Below, one piece after another: positions 8,463 through 17,882 of a DNA stretch of 64,000 nt (positions within the stretch are counted from its first letter, which is position 1; every line of letters starts with the position of its first letter). The stretch lies in the NCBI GenBank assembly GCA_024304995.1, contig JAMWZD010000001.1, forward strand, positions 767,472 to 831,471, read 5' to 3'. Source of the stretch: Rickettsiales bacterium (lineage in GTDB: Bacteria > Pseudomonadota > Alphaproteobacteria > Rickettsiales > UBA998). The notes below the pieces were generated by a model. It searched no databases. It had not been told where the DNA came from and worked only from the letters and a program-made list of their open reading frames with translations. The translations under genes were made by a program, and so were the position numbers.

Positions 8463-9389
8463 TTAACGAAAATAGGTGCGATTCAGGCTGCTGACGTGCC
8501 TCGTCAACCCATATAAAGTGATGGCAAGCGGTGCCCAGCCAATGAACAGAATAATCACGCTGTAAAATATAATAAATAATATAGCGGTATGGTCAGAGGC
8601 GCGCAATCTGGCATGTATTGAAGCAAGACCCGAAAAGAAATAGGGCAGTAACATTATGATAGTGGCTGTTTGCGCCGCCGCTGCAACAGATGCATACGGC
8701 AAAAAGGAGCAGGCGCTGCCAACTGCAATCAGCATAGGCAGCAGAGCAGGGGGCGCAAATGGCTTGAGCTGCAATTCAGGGCGGCGTTGCAAACCATATG
8801 TTTCTGCCACAAAATGGGCGAAGAACAAGGCAGCAGTGATGCCCATAATCACCACCCAATATTCCAGCGCCAGAATAACATGAGCATATTGATTTAATAT
8901 GGTCTCAGCCATTTTTGCCATCTCAGGCTCCAGCTCTATCATGGCAGTGTCAAACTGTGCCTGCATCTGCGCAACCACTTGCTGGTGCATAGCATTATCT
9001 GTTGCAATCATGGCAGTATAATATAGCGCGCCATAGAGGGAAGCTGCCAGAACGGCAGAGCCAAGAGATGACCATAAGATAATCGGAGGGTCTTTATCCA
9101 GCACCAGCGCCATCATCAATGTGCGCACCATTAACACACAGGGGATGATATGGGTTGCGCAGACTAACAATGCTTCAGGCAATGGTGCAGTTAAAAAAAG
9201 TGAGGGCAGGGCGGAGACTGCAGCAGTATGTATGCCCGCCCGCCCATACATCATGCCTGCCAGCACCAGCAGAAATACTGGGATGAGGGGCGCTGTGACA
9301 CCAGTGATGATACCCAGAGTAACCATGCCAAACAGCCCGCCTGCAAGCAGACCCGCCATAATTGCATGTACAGGAATTACGATTGTCAT
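8463..9389 (-). CDS. DUF2232 (YybS-like) multi-pass membrane protein
   Basis: The 308-residue protein is very hydrophobic, with roughly 8 transmembrane segments. It starts with an Ala/Gly-rich helix (IMAGLLAGGLFGMVTLGI) and carries a central amphipathic periplasmic or cytoplasmic loop (about 125-165). DUF2232/YybS proteins lie next to rpsF-rpsR-rplI in many bacteria, and their function is unknown. The position directly before rplI supports this assignment more than any single motif does. It starts 38 bp after dnaQ ends, within a long co-directional series. Confidence 0.72.
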   Translation of the reverse strand: MTIVIPVHAIMAGLLAGGLFGMVTLGIITGVTAPLIPVFLLVLAGMMYGRAGIHTAAVSALPSLFLTAPLPEALLVCATHIIPCVLMVRTLMMALVLDKDPPIILWSSLGSAVLAASLYGALYYTAMIATDNAMHQQVVAQMQAQFDTAMIELEPEMAKMAETILNQYAHVILALEYWVVIMGITAALFFAHFVAETYGLQRRPELQLKPFAPPALLPMLIAVGSACSFLPYASVAAAAQTATIIMLLPYFFSGLASIHARLRASDHTAILFIIFYSVIILFIGWAPLAITLYGLTRHVSSLNRTYFR

Positions 9390-9427
9390 AGCACTAACTT
9401 ATGTCAAACAGGTGTGAAAAACAAGCG

Positions 9428-10132
9428 TCAGCTTGATTCAGGTGCAATATTATATTGCTCCCACAGCGCATTTTTAATATGGGTTTTGACAAATTCCTCG
9501 TGACGCTGCAATTCAATGTCAGATACTGAAAAATGCCGCTTTGGAAAGGGAACAGACTGAACCTTCTGACCCTGCTGCGCCTCATCACTCTCATCTTTTT
9601 GCAGAATAAGAGAGCTTTGCTTGCCGCCCATTAATTCCAAATAGACATCTGCCAGCAATTCAGCATCCAGTAATGCCCCGTGTTTAGTGCGGCTTGAAAG
9701 GTCTATGTTAAAACGGCGGCACAGCGCATCCAGACTGGCAGGCTGACCAGGATATTTTCTGCGTGCAATATCCAGCGTATCTTTTGACTGGCTGACAGGG
9801 TAGGGGGCAAAGCCTGCTTTTTCGAGTTCAAAATTAATGAATTTCATATCAAATGTGGCATTATGCGCCACAAGCGTGGCATCTCCCACGAAATCCACAA
9901 AAGATTGCGCAACCTTGTGAAATACAGGCTTATCTTTTAAAAATGCTTCTGAAAGCCCATGCACTGCTTCAGCCTGTGCTGGCATATCTCGTTCTGGGTT
10001 GATGTAGCAATGAAACACTTTGCCCGTGCGCACATGCCCAATCATCTCCACGCAGCCAATCTCTACAACGCGATGCCCCTCTTTTGGCTCAAACCCTGTT
10101 GTTTCCGTATCAAATGATATTTCTCGTTCCAT
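9428..10132 (-). CDS. dnaQ: DNA polymerase III epsilon subunit, 3'-5' proofreading exonuclease
   Basis: The 234-residue protein is the DEDDh exonuclease of the replicative polymerase. The ExoI motif FDTETTGFE places the catalytic Asp and Glu at residues 8 and 10. ExoII is LVAHNATFDMKFIN, and ExoIII contains KHGALLDAELLADVY with the catalytic His and Asp. The extra ~45 residues after the nuclease domain would contain the alpha-subunit binding segment. The gene begins 3 bp from the end of coaE. coaE next to dnaQ is a common alphaproteobacterial arrangement near the origin. Confidence 0.95.
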   Translation of the reverse strand: MEREISFDTETTGFEPKEGHRVVEIGCVEMIGHVRTGKVFHCYINPERDMPAQAEAVHGLSEAFLKDKPVFHKVAQSFVDFVGDATLVAHNATFDMKFINFELEKAGFAPYPVSQSKDTLDIARRKYPGQPASLDALCRRFNIDLSSRTKHGALLDAELLADVYLELMGGKQSSLILQKDESDEAQQGQKVQSVPFPKRHFSVSDIELQRHEEFVKTHIKNALWEQYNIAPESS

Positions 10133-10135
10133 GCT

Positions 10136-10723
10136 CTATCTCCCCAGCAATTTGAGCCAGTGTTTTATTTGCTGCATTGTGTAATTTTTGTTCAGCCCGG
10201 TATGTATCACGCCGTCCATATGTTTTCTGCGTTCTGCATCCGTTACCTGTTTGCTGAGTATAAGCTGCCATTTTTCATCTGTCATTTGGGCAGAACGTGT
10301 AAAAGCACGTTTTTTGCGCAACCATAATGGGGCTTGCGTCATGAGGCGGACATCATATCTTGAGCAGGCGTTGCTTTCCACCATAAGCGGTATATCGGTT
10401 AAAATGGTATCTGTGCCAAGCGCAATATGGGTTTTTTTAAAATTCTGTTCTTCCTGTCGCACTAAAGGGTGAATGAGCGCATTCAGCTTTACGATGGAAG
10501 AGGGGGATGCCTGCAACAACTGCCCTAAGCTTTGCCTGCATATGGCGTAATCTTTGATAGCAGATGGAAAATGGTTACCAACTAACGCTATAATATCAGC
10601 GCGTTCATAAAGCTCATGCACGGTTGCATCTGCGTCAAACACGGGAACGTTATGATATCGAAATAATCTGGCGACCGTGCTTTTGCCAGATGCAATGCCA
10701 CCAGTCAGTCCAATATGTATCAT
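10136..10723 (-). CDS. coaE: Dephospho-CoA kinase
   Basis: The 195-residue enzyme catalyses the last step of coenzyme A synthesis, ATP-dependent phosphorylation of dephospho-CoA. The Walker A loop GLTGGIASGKSTVARLF is at the N-terminus. The family motifs VPVFDADATVHELY, NALIHPLVR and TDIPLMVE follow. The length matches the family (about 200). The start overlaps the end of aroE by 4 bp (ATGA), indicating translational coupling. Confidence 0.95.
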   Translation of the reverse strand: MIHIGLTGGIASGKSTVARLFRYHNVPVFDADATVHELYERADIIALVGNHFPSAIKDYAICRQSLGQLLQASPSSIVKLNALIHPLVRQEEQNFKKTHIALGTDTILTDIPLMVESNACSRYDVRLMTQAPLWLRKKRAFTRSAQMTDEKWQLILSKQVTDAERRKHMDGVIHTGLNKNYTMQQIKHWLKLLGR

Positions 10724-11580
10724 AAGGCAGCGCGGCGCATCATATCAATCAATGTATCATTCACTTCAGGCATCATTTTAAACCATTGTTCAAAGGCAGG
10801 AGCTGCCTGATGCAGCAGCATTAATGCTCCATCCGTATATTGTCGACCATGGCGCGCTGCTGCCAGTGTGAAAGGTGTTCCGCTTTTCCCGTAAGAGATA
10901 TCAATGCAGACAGCATTTTGAGGGGTAATATGGATCAGTGCATCCATGTCTATAGCTTCTAGAGCGTGCAGGGACAAACAATTCACCAGAAATGATGCAT
11001 CTGACGCTGCATCTTCAAGCTGATGCAGAGAGATAGCGTCATATTTTACGTCTACAAATTTTTTTGCAAAACTATCACAAATAGCCTGTGCTTTTTCTAT
11101 GGTTCTGTTTGCGATAATAATATGTGTGTATCCTGCATCTGTAGCAGACAAAATCACCGCACGTGCAGCGCCTCCCGCTCCAATCACAATGTAAGGTTTC
11201 GAAATATCTGATTTTTTCACAAAAGGTTTCTGCAGCTGGCTAAACCCGAACACATCTGTGTTCATTCCGTGTAGTTCACCCGTTTTTTTTGCAATGATAG
11301 TATTCACTGATCCACATATTTTCGCTGTCATGTCAACACTATCCATCATTTGAAATGCCTGTTCCTTGTGGGGCAGGGTGATGTTAAAGCCAACAAAACC
11401 AGTGTTCACCAGCATAGGTAGATAATGTTCAAAATCATCTGCGCTGATATGCAGTGGCACATAAGCAGCATTCAGTTTATGCTGTCTTATCCAGTATTCG
11501 TGGATCATTGGAGAGAGGCTATGCGCAATTGGATCGCCAATGACTCCAACAAGTTTAGCTTTGCCATTCCATGCGCTCAT
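10720..11580 (-). CDS. aroE: Shikimate dehydrogenase
   Basis: The 286-residue enzyme performs NADPH-dependent reduction of 3-dehydroshikimate in the chorismate pathway. Shikimate-site motifs are IGDPIAHSLSPMIHEYW and NITLPHKEQ, with catalytic Lys at residue 72. The NADP-binding loop IGAGGAARAVILSA and the NRTIEKA segment mark the Rossmann domain. The C-terminal GALMLLHQAAPAFEQWF is also typical. It overlaps ppsR by 4 bp upstream and coaE by 4 bp downstream, forming a tight ppsR-aroE-coaE-dnaQ operon. Confidence 0.95.
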   Translation of the reverse strand: MSAWNGKAKLVGVIGDPIAHSLSPMIHEYWIRQHKLNAAYVPLHISADDFEHYLPMLVNTGFVGFNITLPHKEQAFQMMDSVDMTAKICGSVNTIIAKKTGELHGMNTDVFGFSQLQKPFVKKSDISKPYIVIGAGGAARAVILSATDAGYTHIIIANRTIEKAQAICDSFAKKFVDVKYDAISLHQLEDAASDASFLVNCLSLHALEAIDMDALIHITPQNAVCIDISYGKSGTPFTLAAARHGRQYTDGALMLLHQAAPAFEQWFKMMPEVNDTLIDMMRRAAL

Positions 11581-12410
11581 ATGGATTCCCTCATGCCATT
11601 CTGACGATGGCGATCATATATCTGTATAATATGAGCGGCTGTTTCTTCCACAGAACGTCTGGTGACATCAATCACAGGCCAGCGATGCTTTGTGAACAGG
11701 CGGCGAGAACTCATCACTTCCTGTTTAATTCTCTCTTTGTCGATATAGCTGCTTTCTTCCATATGTCCCATAGTTGCAAGGCGGGACTCACGAATCTGAA
11801 ATAGTCGTTCTACATCAATCGTCAGCCCGATTATCAGCGGTGTGGATAGCTCAAATAAGGTATCTGGTAACGGGCATTCCTGCACGTAAGGTACGTTAGC
11901 CGCTCGCAAGCCACGATGTGCCAGATACACACATGTGGGAGACTTGGACGTTCGTGATGGTCCGACAAGCACAATATCCGCGGCATCCAGATTCCAGGCA
12001 TTCTGTCCATCATCATGTGACAGAGCAAAATTGACCGCCTCTACTTTTGTGAAGTAATTATCATTCAAAGCATGTTGTTTGCCTGGCGTGGAAGATGTTG
12101 CGATTCCGATATAAGCAGACATTTGAGTGATGAGATTACCTAAAACGGATATGCAGGGCAGCTGTTTTTCATCGCAATAAGTTCGCACTTCGTTGCGCAT
12201 CTCCTTTTTTACTAATGTGTAAATAATAGGACCAGGGGTATTGTCTATTGTTTCAAACGCGCGGCGCAGTTGTGCAACACTTCGCAATAAAGTGTAGCGG
12301 TGTTCTATAACTTCTACTCCTGCAAATTGTGATAGCCCCGCCCGCGCTACAGAATTTACTGTTTCGCCTGTGGAATCAGATAGGAGATATACATGAACCT
12401 TATTCCGCAT
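11577..12410 (-). CDS. ppsR: Bifunctional kinase-pyrophosphorylase, PEP synthase/PPDK regulatory protein (DUF299)
   Basis: The 277-residue protein of the PSRP/PpsR family reversibly phosphorylates a Thr of PEP synthase or pyruvate phosphate dikinase using ADP, and removes it by phosphorolysis. Signature segments are HVYLLSDSTGETVNSVARA at the N-terminus, VGPSRTSKSPTCVYLAHRG (P-loop-like) in the middle, and WPVIDVTRRSVEETAAHI near the C-terminus. It lies in the typical alphaproteobacterial position beside aroE. It follows parB with a 6-bp gap and overlaps aroE by 4 bp. The target dikinase gene is not in the window. Confidence 0.9.
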   Translation of the reverse strand: MRNKVHVYLLSDSTGETVNSVARAGLSQFAGVEVIEHRYTLLRSVAQLRRAFETIDNTPGPIIYTLVKKEMRNEVRTYCDEKQLPCISVLGNLITQMSAYIGIATSSTPGKQHALNDNYFTKVEAVNFALSHDDGQNAWNLDAADIVLVGPSRTSKSPTCVYLAHRGLRAANVPYVQECPLPDTLFELSTPLIIGLTIDVERLFQIRESRLATMGHMEESSYIDKERIKQEVMSSRRLFTKHRWPVIDVTRRSVEETAAHIIQIYDRHRQNGMRESI

Positions 12411-12416
12411 ACGGAA

Positions 12417-13349
12417 TTATATATTCCCTAAACGTTGTAATATTTCATCCAGCTGTTCTAATGACTCATAATCAATGGTGATATTCCCACTTCCATTTTT
12501 ATCATTTATAATAATAGCTATTCCCGTATTATCATACATACGTTCTTCCAGCGCAATAATATCTGGGTCTTTACTGCCTTGGCGGTTCGGCGAATATGAA
12601 GATTGTTTTGGTTTTGATTGCTTGGCTGATGTTGTTTCAATAACGTCTGATGATGCTTCTGAATCCGTAGACAGCGCACCATGCTTAATCAGTTGTTCTG
12701 TCTGGCGGACGTTCAAATCTTCTTTGATAATTCTTTTAAGCACCGCGTCTGCGTTCTTTGCGGTTAACAACGCTCGTGCATGTCCTGAGGATATAACGCC
12801 CTGATTCAGATATTGTTTAATATTATCTGGCAAACTAATCATTCTCAAAGCGTTTGCAACATAGCTTCGGCTTTTTCCAACCACCTTTGAAAGTGCATCC
12901 TGAGTATATGAGAACTGATCTATTAATTGCTGATAACCTTCTGCTTCTTCAAGAATGTTCAAATCCTGACGCTGTATATTTTCAACAAGGGCTAATTCAA
13001 GCGCTTTATTATCTTCAAGTTCTTTTATAATTACGGGAACTTCTTCTAAACCAGCCAGTTTTGACGCTCTCCAACGCCGTTCCCCTGCAACAATTTCGTA
13101 AGATGCGCCGTTGCGTTTTGTCTGCAATGAGCGAACGATGATAGGTTGCATTACTCCATTTTCACGGATAGATTCTGATAATTCGTTCAGGTAAGTATCA
13201 TCAAAATACTGACGTGGTTGAAACTTCCCTGAGGTAAGGTTCCCAATTGGAAGCCGTGCCACATGATCACCTTGCAGTCCAACTTCGGTTTTTTGACTAT
13301 AATCCTCTGCCATCAAAGCAGAAAGACCCTTTCCAAGCGGTGAGTTCAT
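12417..13349 (-). CDS. parB: Chromosome-partitioning protein ParB, parS-binding CTPase
   Basis: The 310-residue protein has the N-terminal ParB/Srx domain (about 28-120) with FQPRQYFDD, RENGVMQPI and the CTP-binding box GERRWRASKLAG. The central helix-turn-helix parS-binding domain (about 125-210) carries LALVENIQRQDLNILEEAEGY and VGKSRSYVANALRM. After a charged linker, the C-terminal dimerisation domain ends with ITIDYESLEQLDEILQRLG. It overlaps parA by 4 bp. Two perfect parS sites lie 1.3-3.5 kb upstream, within rsmG and mnmE. The coding region is AT-rich relative to aroE and coaE. Confidence 0.96.
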   Translation of the reverse strand: MNSPLGKGLSALMAEDYSQKTEVGLQGDHVARLPIGNLTSGKFQPRQYFDDTYLNELSESIRENGVMQPIIVRSLQTKRNGASYEIVAGERRWRASKLAGLEEVPVIIKELEDNKALELALVENIQRQDLNILEEAEGYQQLIDQFSYTQDALSKVVGKSRSYVANALRMISLPDNIKQYLNQGVISSGHARALLTAKNADAVLKRIIKEDLNVRQTEQLIKHGALSTDSEASSDVIETTSAKQSKPKQSSYSPNRQGSKDPDIIALEERMYDNTGIAIIINDKNGSGNITIDYESLEQLDEILQRLGNI

Positions 13350-14134
13350 ATGGCTTCTCCTATAGGTTGCCGCACTTTTTCTTTCGTAATCATTTCCTTA
13401 GCCAACATTATATATGCCTTAGAGCCAGCACATTTCATATCATATATGATAGCGGGCTTGCCATGTGAAGGGGCTTCTGAGAGTCTGATATTTCTTGGTA
13501 TTACAGTATTAAACACCAAATCCTTTAGAAACCCCCTAACATCTGCTTCAATATGCTCAGTAAGCTTGTTTCGTTTATCGTACATGGTGAGCACCACGCC
13601 ACAAATATCCAGTGTTGTATTAATGCGTCTCTGAACCAGTTGTATTGTTTTCAACAAATGGCTAAGACCTTCAAGCGCATAAAATTCACATTGAAGTGGA
13701 ATGAAGACAGATTGAGAGGCAACTAAAGCGTTCATAGTGATTAGACCTAAAGAAGGGGGACAATCAATCAAGACGTAATCATATTCAAGTTCAACTTTAG
13801 AAAGCGCGTTTTTAAGTTGCTTCTCTCTGTTCGATAATCCTACAAGTTCAATTTCAGCCGCTGAAAGATCTATATTAGATGGTAAAATGGAAAGTAATGG
13901 AACGGCTGTAGGTTTCACCGCATCTTCCACATTATTATTTCCAATAATTACATCATATATAGAAATAGCCCGGTCATCATAATTAAGCCCTAATCCCGTA
14001 CTTGCGTTCCCTTGAGGGTCAAGATCTATGAGCAGGGTTTTTTTGCCAATTGCTGCAAGGGCCGTTGCCAAATTGACTGTGGTTGTCGTTTTTCCAACAC
14101 CACCTTTTTGATTCACTATAGATATTATTCTCAT
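13346..14134 (-). CDS. parA: Chromosome-partitioning ATPase ParA
   Basis: The 262-residue Walker-type ATPase drives segregation of ParB-bound origins. The deviant Walker A motif NQKGGVGKTTTTVNLA is at residues 8-23. Walker A' (LLIDLDPQGNASTGLG) and Walker B (YDYVLIDCPPSLGLITMNA) follow. There is no N-terminal extension, as expected for chromosomal ParA. The start overlaps the end of rsmG by 4 bp, giving the classic mnmG-rsmG-parA-parB order found near oriC in alphaproteobacteria. Confidence 0.97.
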   Translation of the reverse strand: MRIISIVNQKGGVGKTTTTVNLATALAAIGKKTLLIDLDPQGNASTGLGLNYDDRAISIYDVIIGNNNVEDAVKPTAVPLLSILPSNIDLSAAEIELVGLSNREKQLKNALSKVELEYDYVLIDCPPSLGLITMNALVASQSVFIPLQCEFYALEGLSHLLKTIQLVQRRINTTLDICGVVLTMYDKRNKLTEHIEADVRGFLKDLVFNTVIPRNIRLSEAPSHGKPAIIYDMKCAGSKAYIMLAKEMITKEKVRQPIGEAI

Positions 14135-14724
14135 TTTTGTCTTATCTGGTCAATTTTAATGATGTAAGCATCTTGATTAGTTTGGCTTGCATAGGTAGAA
14201 TATTGAAAGTCGAAATTCTTCGCAAGTGTTATTTCATTATGCAACGTTTTTCCTTTTAAAAAGAGTGCTTCTGGTTTGTTTCCACCGTGCAAAACTGTGA
14301 ACGACAGCAAAAGATCAAGTGGTGCACATGCTCTTGAGATGCATAAATCTGCCTCAATCTTATCCGTGCTTTCTATTCGATCATTTATTACTTCAATATT
14401 TTGTAGCCCTAAGTCTAAAGCAGCTTTTCTGAGAAATACACATTTTCTACTGTCTGATTCCATTGCTATAAAATGTTTTTGCTGATTAGCAATAGCTAGT
14501 ATAATTACAGGGATGCCTCCGCCGCTACCAAAATCAACTATAGTGTTGTGATTAGGCGTTATGTAGTTGCATAGTTGAAGCGCGTCAGAAATATGCCGTT
14601 CTTTAAAATTATCAATTGTATTTTTGCTGATAAGATTTAGCGCTTTGTTCCACTTAACTACCAAACGCTCATAATGATTGAGCAAATCTATTGTTTCACG
14701 TGAAACAATTACGTTATTATACAT
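14131..14724 (-). CDS. rsmG: 16S rRNA (guanine-527-N7)-methyltransferase RsmG
   Basis: The ~197-residue enzyme methylates G527 of 16S rRNA. Motifs seen are [35 protein letters not shown] (SAM-binding loop), [18 protein letters not shown] and [12 protein letters not shown] start it at the ATG at 14724 ([11 protein letters not shown]). The frame is open to a TTG at 14748, but AAGAAAG precedes the ATG at a usable distance and the N-terminus then fits the family. The start codon overlaps the mnmG stop (14717). Codons for VSRET contain a perfect parS site. Confidence 0.94.
   Translation of the reverse strand: MYNNVIVSRETIDLLNHYERLVVKWNKALNLISKNTIDNFKERHISDALQLCNYITPNHNTIVDFGSGGGIPVIILAIANQQKHFIAMESDSRKCVFLRKAALDLGLQNIEVINDRIESTDKIEADLCISRACAPLDLLLSFTVLHGGNKPEALFLKGKTLHNEITLAKNFDFQYSTYASQTNQDAYIIKIDQIRQK
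14692..14707. promoter_or_regulatory. parS centromere site 1
   Basis: This is a perfect 16-bp palindrome, TGTTTCACGTGAAACA, identical to the bacterial parS consensus bound by ParB. It lies inside the rsmG coding region, near its 5' end, where it encodes the Val-Ser-Arg-Glu-Thr stretch. parB and parA are immediately downstream. Confidence 0.93.
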
Positions 14725-16561
14725 GCTTTTCTTTCTTAATATGCGCAAGAATAGTTATGATTGCAGCTGGAGTTATGCCTGAGACATTTAATGCTTGAGA
14801 AATTGTTTTAGGCCTAGCAATATTTAGTTTTTCAATGGTTTCATTTGATAGTGATGGTATTTTGCAATAGTCATCTATTGAGCTAATGTCTATGTTTATA
14901 GAGTTATTCATTCTGTCTAGAGTATTTTGTTCCTTATCTATATGCCCGTGATACTTCACATAAATCAAAAGCTGTTCAAAAACTTCTTCCGTAACTTCAA
15001 CTCCTAATAAATCTATCAACACCTCTCTAAATGCAAAATCTGGATTAGCGGCTGCTTTTAAAACAGATACTTTGTTACCATTTTTAGGAGGCTGAACACC
15101 ATATGTAATCATATCATCAAATGACAACATATATGAAGTCATATTATTTATTACTTCCTCAATTTTTTGAGACATGCATCTGAAGTGTATATATGTATTA
15201 TTACAGATAAGATTATGCTGATATGCCTTCTCATATAGTCTAAGCCCAGCATTATCAGCTCTTAATGAGAGCCTGTTTTCTACGCGCGACGTAAACATTC
15301 TGTATGGTTCTGTAACACCTTTTGTGGTCAAATCATCTATCATTACGCCTATATAGGATTCATGCCTTTGTAGGATAAAAGCTGGCAAGTTCAACGAAAA
15401 TCTTGCCGCATTTGCGCCAGCAATAACACCTTGACCTGCCGCTTCTTCATATCCAGTTGTGCCATTAATTTGTCCTGCCAGGAATAAACCTGATATAGAC
15501 TTGGTTTCTAATGTCATTTTAAGTTGGGTAGGGCAAACATAGTCATACTCAACTGCATATCCATATTGTTCTATTTCTGCCTTTTCTAACCCTGGAATGG
15601 TTTGAATAAACTGTAATTGTATTTCAGGCGGCAATGAGGTTGATATCCCGTTTGGATAGATCAAATTTGAGTTTAAGCCTTCAGGTTCAAGAAATATCTG
15701 ATGGCTTTCCTTATGCGAAAAACGAGTTATTTTGTCTTCTATAGAAGGACAATATCGGGGACCTTTGCCTTTAATTGCTCCTGAATAGACGGCAGACTTT
15801 GTCAAATTATCTTTGATTATATTATGAGTATCATTGCATGTTCTGGTAATATAGCATGTAGTCTGAGGCACATTTATTCTTTTTGTCTGATAAGACATGG
15901 GTTGAGCAAGAAGATCACCTGACTGCTTTTCTAATTTTGCAAAGTCTATAGAGCTAGCTAATATTCGTGCTGGAGTGCCTGTTTTTAGTCTTTCGAATTT
16001 CAACCCTGATTTTACTAACTGTTCTGTAATACCCAAACTAGCGGAATCGCCAACTCTACCTCCTGATACTTTCTTATCTCCGAAATGCATTAGTCCGTTT
16101 AAAAAAGTTCCTGTAGTTAAAACGCAGGCGGTGCATTTAAATTCAGATGTTTCAGTGCTTACACTATGAATGTTTCCACTATCAATTTCAATGGATGATA
16201 CCGTGTCATAATGAATATCTATATTATATTCAGAGAATATTTGACTGGCAGCTTTAGCATATAATTCTCTATCCACCTGAACACGTGGTCCATGAACAGC
16301 TGGACCTCGACTTTGGTTGAGCACCTTGCAATGAATGGCAGAGGCATCAGCTGCTTTGGCCATCAATCCGCCTAATGCATCCACTTCGCGAACTATTGTT
16401 CCTTTGCCTACGCCACCAATAGCAGGGTTGCAGGATAATTTGCCAATATCTTCCCTTTTCTTAGTAATAAGTAAAGTTTTAGCGCCAGTTTTATACGCAG
16501 CAATGGCCGCTTCTAAGCCCGCATGTCCAGCGCCAATGATAATTACATCGTAAGTATTCAT
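14717..16561 (-). CDS. mnmG: tRNA uridine-34 5-carboxymethylaminomethyl modification enzyme MnmG (GidA)
   Basis: The ~614-residue FAD enzyme works with MnmE to install the (c)mnm5 group on wobble uridines. The N-terminal dinucleotide fold is [16 protein letters not shown], followed by [20 protein letters not shown] and [13 protein letters not shown]. The later motifs [21 protein letters not shown] and [17 protein letters not shown] are diagnostic. I choose the ATG at 16561, preceded by GGA. The frame extends to a TTG at 16576 that would overlap mnmE. The length is typical (629 aa in E. coli). The gene is strikingly AT-rich in codon choice compared with mnmC in the same pathway. Confidence 0.96.
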   Translation of the reverse strand: MNTYDVIIIGAGHAGLEAAIAAYKTGAKTLLITKKREDIGKLSCNPAIGGVGKGTIVREVDALGGLMAKAADASAIHCKVLNQSRGPAVHGPRVQVDRELYAKAASQIFSEYNIDIHYDTVSSIEIDSGNIHSVSTETSEFKCTACVLTTGTFLNGLMHFGDKKVSGGRVGDSASLGITEQLVKSGLKFERLKTGTPARILASSIDFAKLEKQSGDLLAQPMSYQTKRINVPQTTCYITRTCNDTHNIIKDNLTKSAVYSGAIKGKGPRYCPSIEDKITRFSHKESHQIFLEPEGLNSNLIYPNGISTSLPPEIQLQFIQTIPGLEKAEIEQYGYAVEYDYVCPTQLKMTLETKSISGLFLAGQINGTTGYEEAAGQGVIAGANAARFSLNLPAFILQRHESYIGVMIDDLTTKGVTEPYRMFTSRVENRLSLRADNAGLRLYEKAYQHNLICNNTYIHFRCMSQKIEEVINNMTSYMLSFDDMITYGVQPPKNGNKVSVLKAAANPDFAFREVLIDLLGVEVTEEVFEQLLIYVKYHGHIDKEQNTLDRMNNSINIDISSIDDYCKIPSLSNETIEKLNIARPKTISQALNVSGITPAAIITILAHIKKEKHV

Positions 16562-16565
16562 AATA

Positions 16566-17882
16566 TTATTTTCCAATGCAAAATGATGAAAACAATGAAT
16601 CTAATATATCCTCAAAATCAATTTTTCCCAATATTGATAACAGTTCATTAGATGCTTGTATTAAATAGGATGCCTTAAGCACTAAATCGTCTTCTATAAT
16701 TCCGTTGTTTATATTATCTAGCGCAATTTGTAAATGCTTAATATGTCGTTGGCGAGTTACGATGTAATCTTCATTATGTCGATCTGGCAGAACATCAGTT
16801 AGCCGTTCTTTCAGTTTCTCTAAACCTATTTTTTTAGCAGCAGATATGCAAATTGTTTCACGTGAAACATTGTAATTTGTAGCAAGATCAATTTTATTAG
16901 CAACGTAAATAGTGTTTTTAGCTTTTATATTCTTAATTATGCTTTCGTCGCAACCTTCATTTACATCGAATAATATTAATGCTATATCTGCTGCAGCGCC
17001 AACTTTTATTGCCTTGCCCACACCTAATAATTCTATAGCATCGTCCGTTTCTCTGATGCCAGCAGTATCTATAAAATTATAAATCATTTCATTGATATCC
17101 ACTGAAACTTCGATGATATCCCTTGTCGTGCCAGGAATATCAGACACAATAGCCGCATCCTTGTTTGTTAGCGCATTAAGTAATGTTGACTTACCAGAAT
17201 TTGGTTTTCCAATGATTGCTACTTTAATCCCTTCTTTAAGCTGCCTGCCATAATCTGCTGAGGCTAGTAACGTGACGATTCCCTGTGCCACCATATCAAT
17301 TTTATTATTGATCTGCTCAAACACATCCTGCGGCAAGTCGTCGTCGGGAAAATCTAAAAAAACTTCACAGAAGGCCCTGGCTTCAACTAATACATTATAT
17401 AACTTATTATACTCTTTTGATAACGAGCCATTTAAATTATTTAATGCCAGGTTTTTTTGTTTTGGCGTTTCTGATTCGATAAGATCATGCAGTGCTTCAA
17501 CCTGAACATAATCCATTTTGCCATTAAAAAAAGCGCGTTTGGTGAATTCCCCTGCTTCTGCATATCTGATGCCTTTAAGTGACAGCAGAACAGACGTGAG
17601 CTCTTCCAACACTGCTTTGCTGCCGTGACATTGTATTTCAACTACATCTTCACCTGTAAAGCTATGTGGGGCGTTGAAAAACAATATTAGCGCATTATCT
17701 ATAACATCACCAGTCTTGGGGTTAATTAATGTGCGGTAATATGCATGTCTGGGTTTCAGGGCAGGGGACACGCCAAGCTGTTCCAACGAGCTAAGTGCGT
17801 GACTGCCCGAAATACGCATGACGGCGACACCTGATCTACCTGCTGGTGTAGCCTGTGCAAAAATAGTATTATTATCGCTCAT
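16566..17882 (-). CDS. mnmE: tRNA modification GTPase MnmE (TrmE)
   Basis: The 438-residue protein has the N-terminal formyl-THF-binding domain ([50 protein letters not shown]). An embedded G domain shows G1 [15 protein letters not shown]2 IPGTTRD, G3 DTAGIRET and G4 NKID. The essential C-terminal motif FCIGK is present. It acts in a complex with MnmG, encoded 4 bp downstream. Its start overlaps the end of the upstream ABC ATPase gene by 11 bp, so tRNA modification and peptide uptake genes are co-directional and probably co-transcribed. A second perfect parS site lies in its G-domain region. Confidence 0.96.
   Translation of the reverse strand: MSDNNTIFAQATPAGRSGVAVMRISGSHALSSLEQLGVSPALKPRHAYYRTLINPKTGDVIDNALILFFNAPHSFTGEDVVEIQCHGSKAVLEELTSVLLSLKGIRYAEAGEFTKRAFFNGKMDYVQVEALHDLIESETPKQKNLALNNLNGSLSKEYNKLYNVLVEARAFCEVFLDFPDDDLPQDVFEQINNKIDMVAQGIVTLLASADYGRQLKEGIKVAIIGKPNSGKSTLLNALTNKDAAIVSDIPGTTRDIIEVSVDINEMIYNFIDTAGIRETDDAIELLGVGKAIKVGAAADIALILFDVNEGCDESIIKNIKAKNTIYVANKIDLATNYNVSRETICISAAKKIGLEKLKERLTDVLPDRHNEDYIVTRQRHIKHLQIALDNINNGIIEDDLVLKASYLIQASNELLSILGKIDFEDILDSLFSSFCIGK
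16854..16869. promoter_or_regulatory. parS centromere site 2
   Basis: This is a second exact TGTTTCACGTGAAACA palindrome, inside mnmE, 2.16 kb from site 1. It again encodes Val-Ser-Arg-Glu-Thr in the host frame. Two sites within 2.2 kb, next to parAB, form a compact parS cluster. Confidence 0.93.

Noticed and set aside
16562-16576. TTG at 16576 as the mnmG start
   Set aside because: The ATG at 16561, preceded by GGA, places the conserved YDVIIIGAG at the usual distance from the N-terminus.
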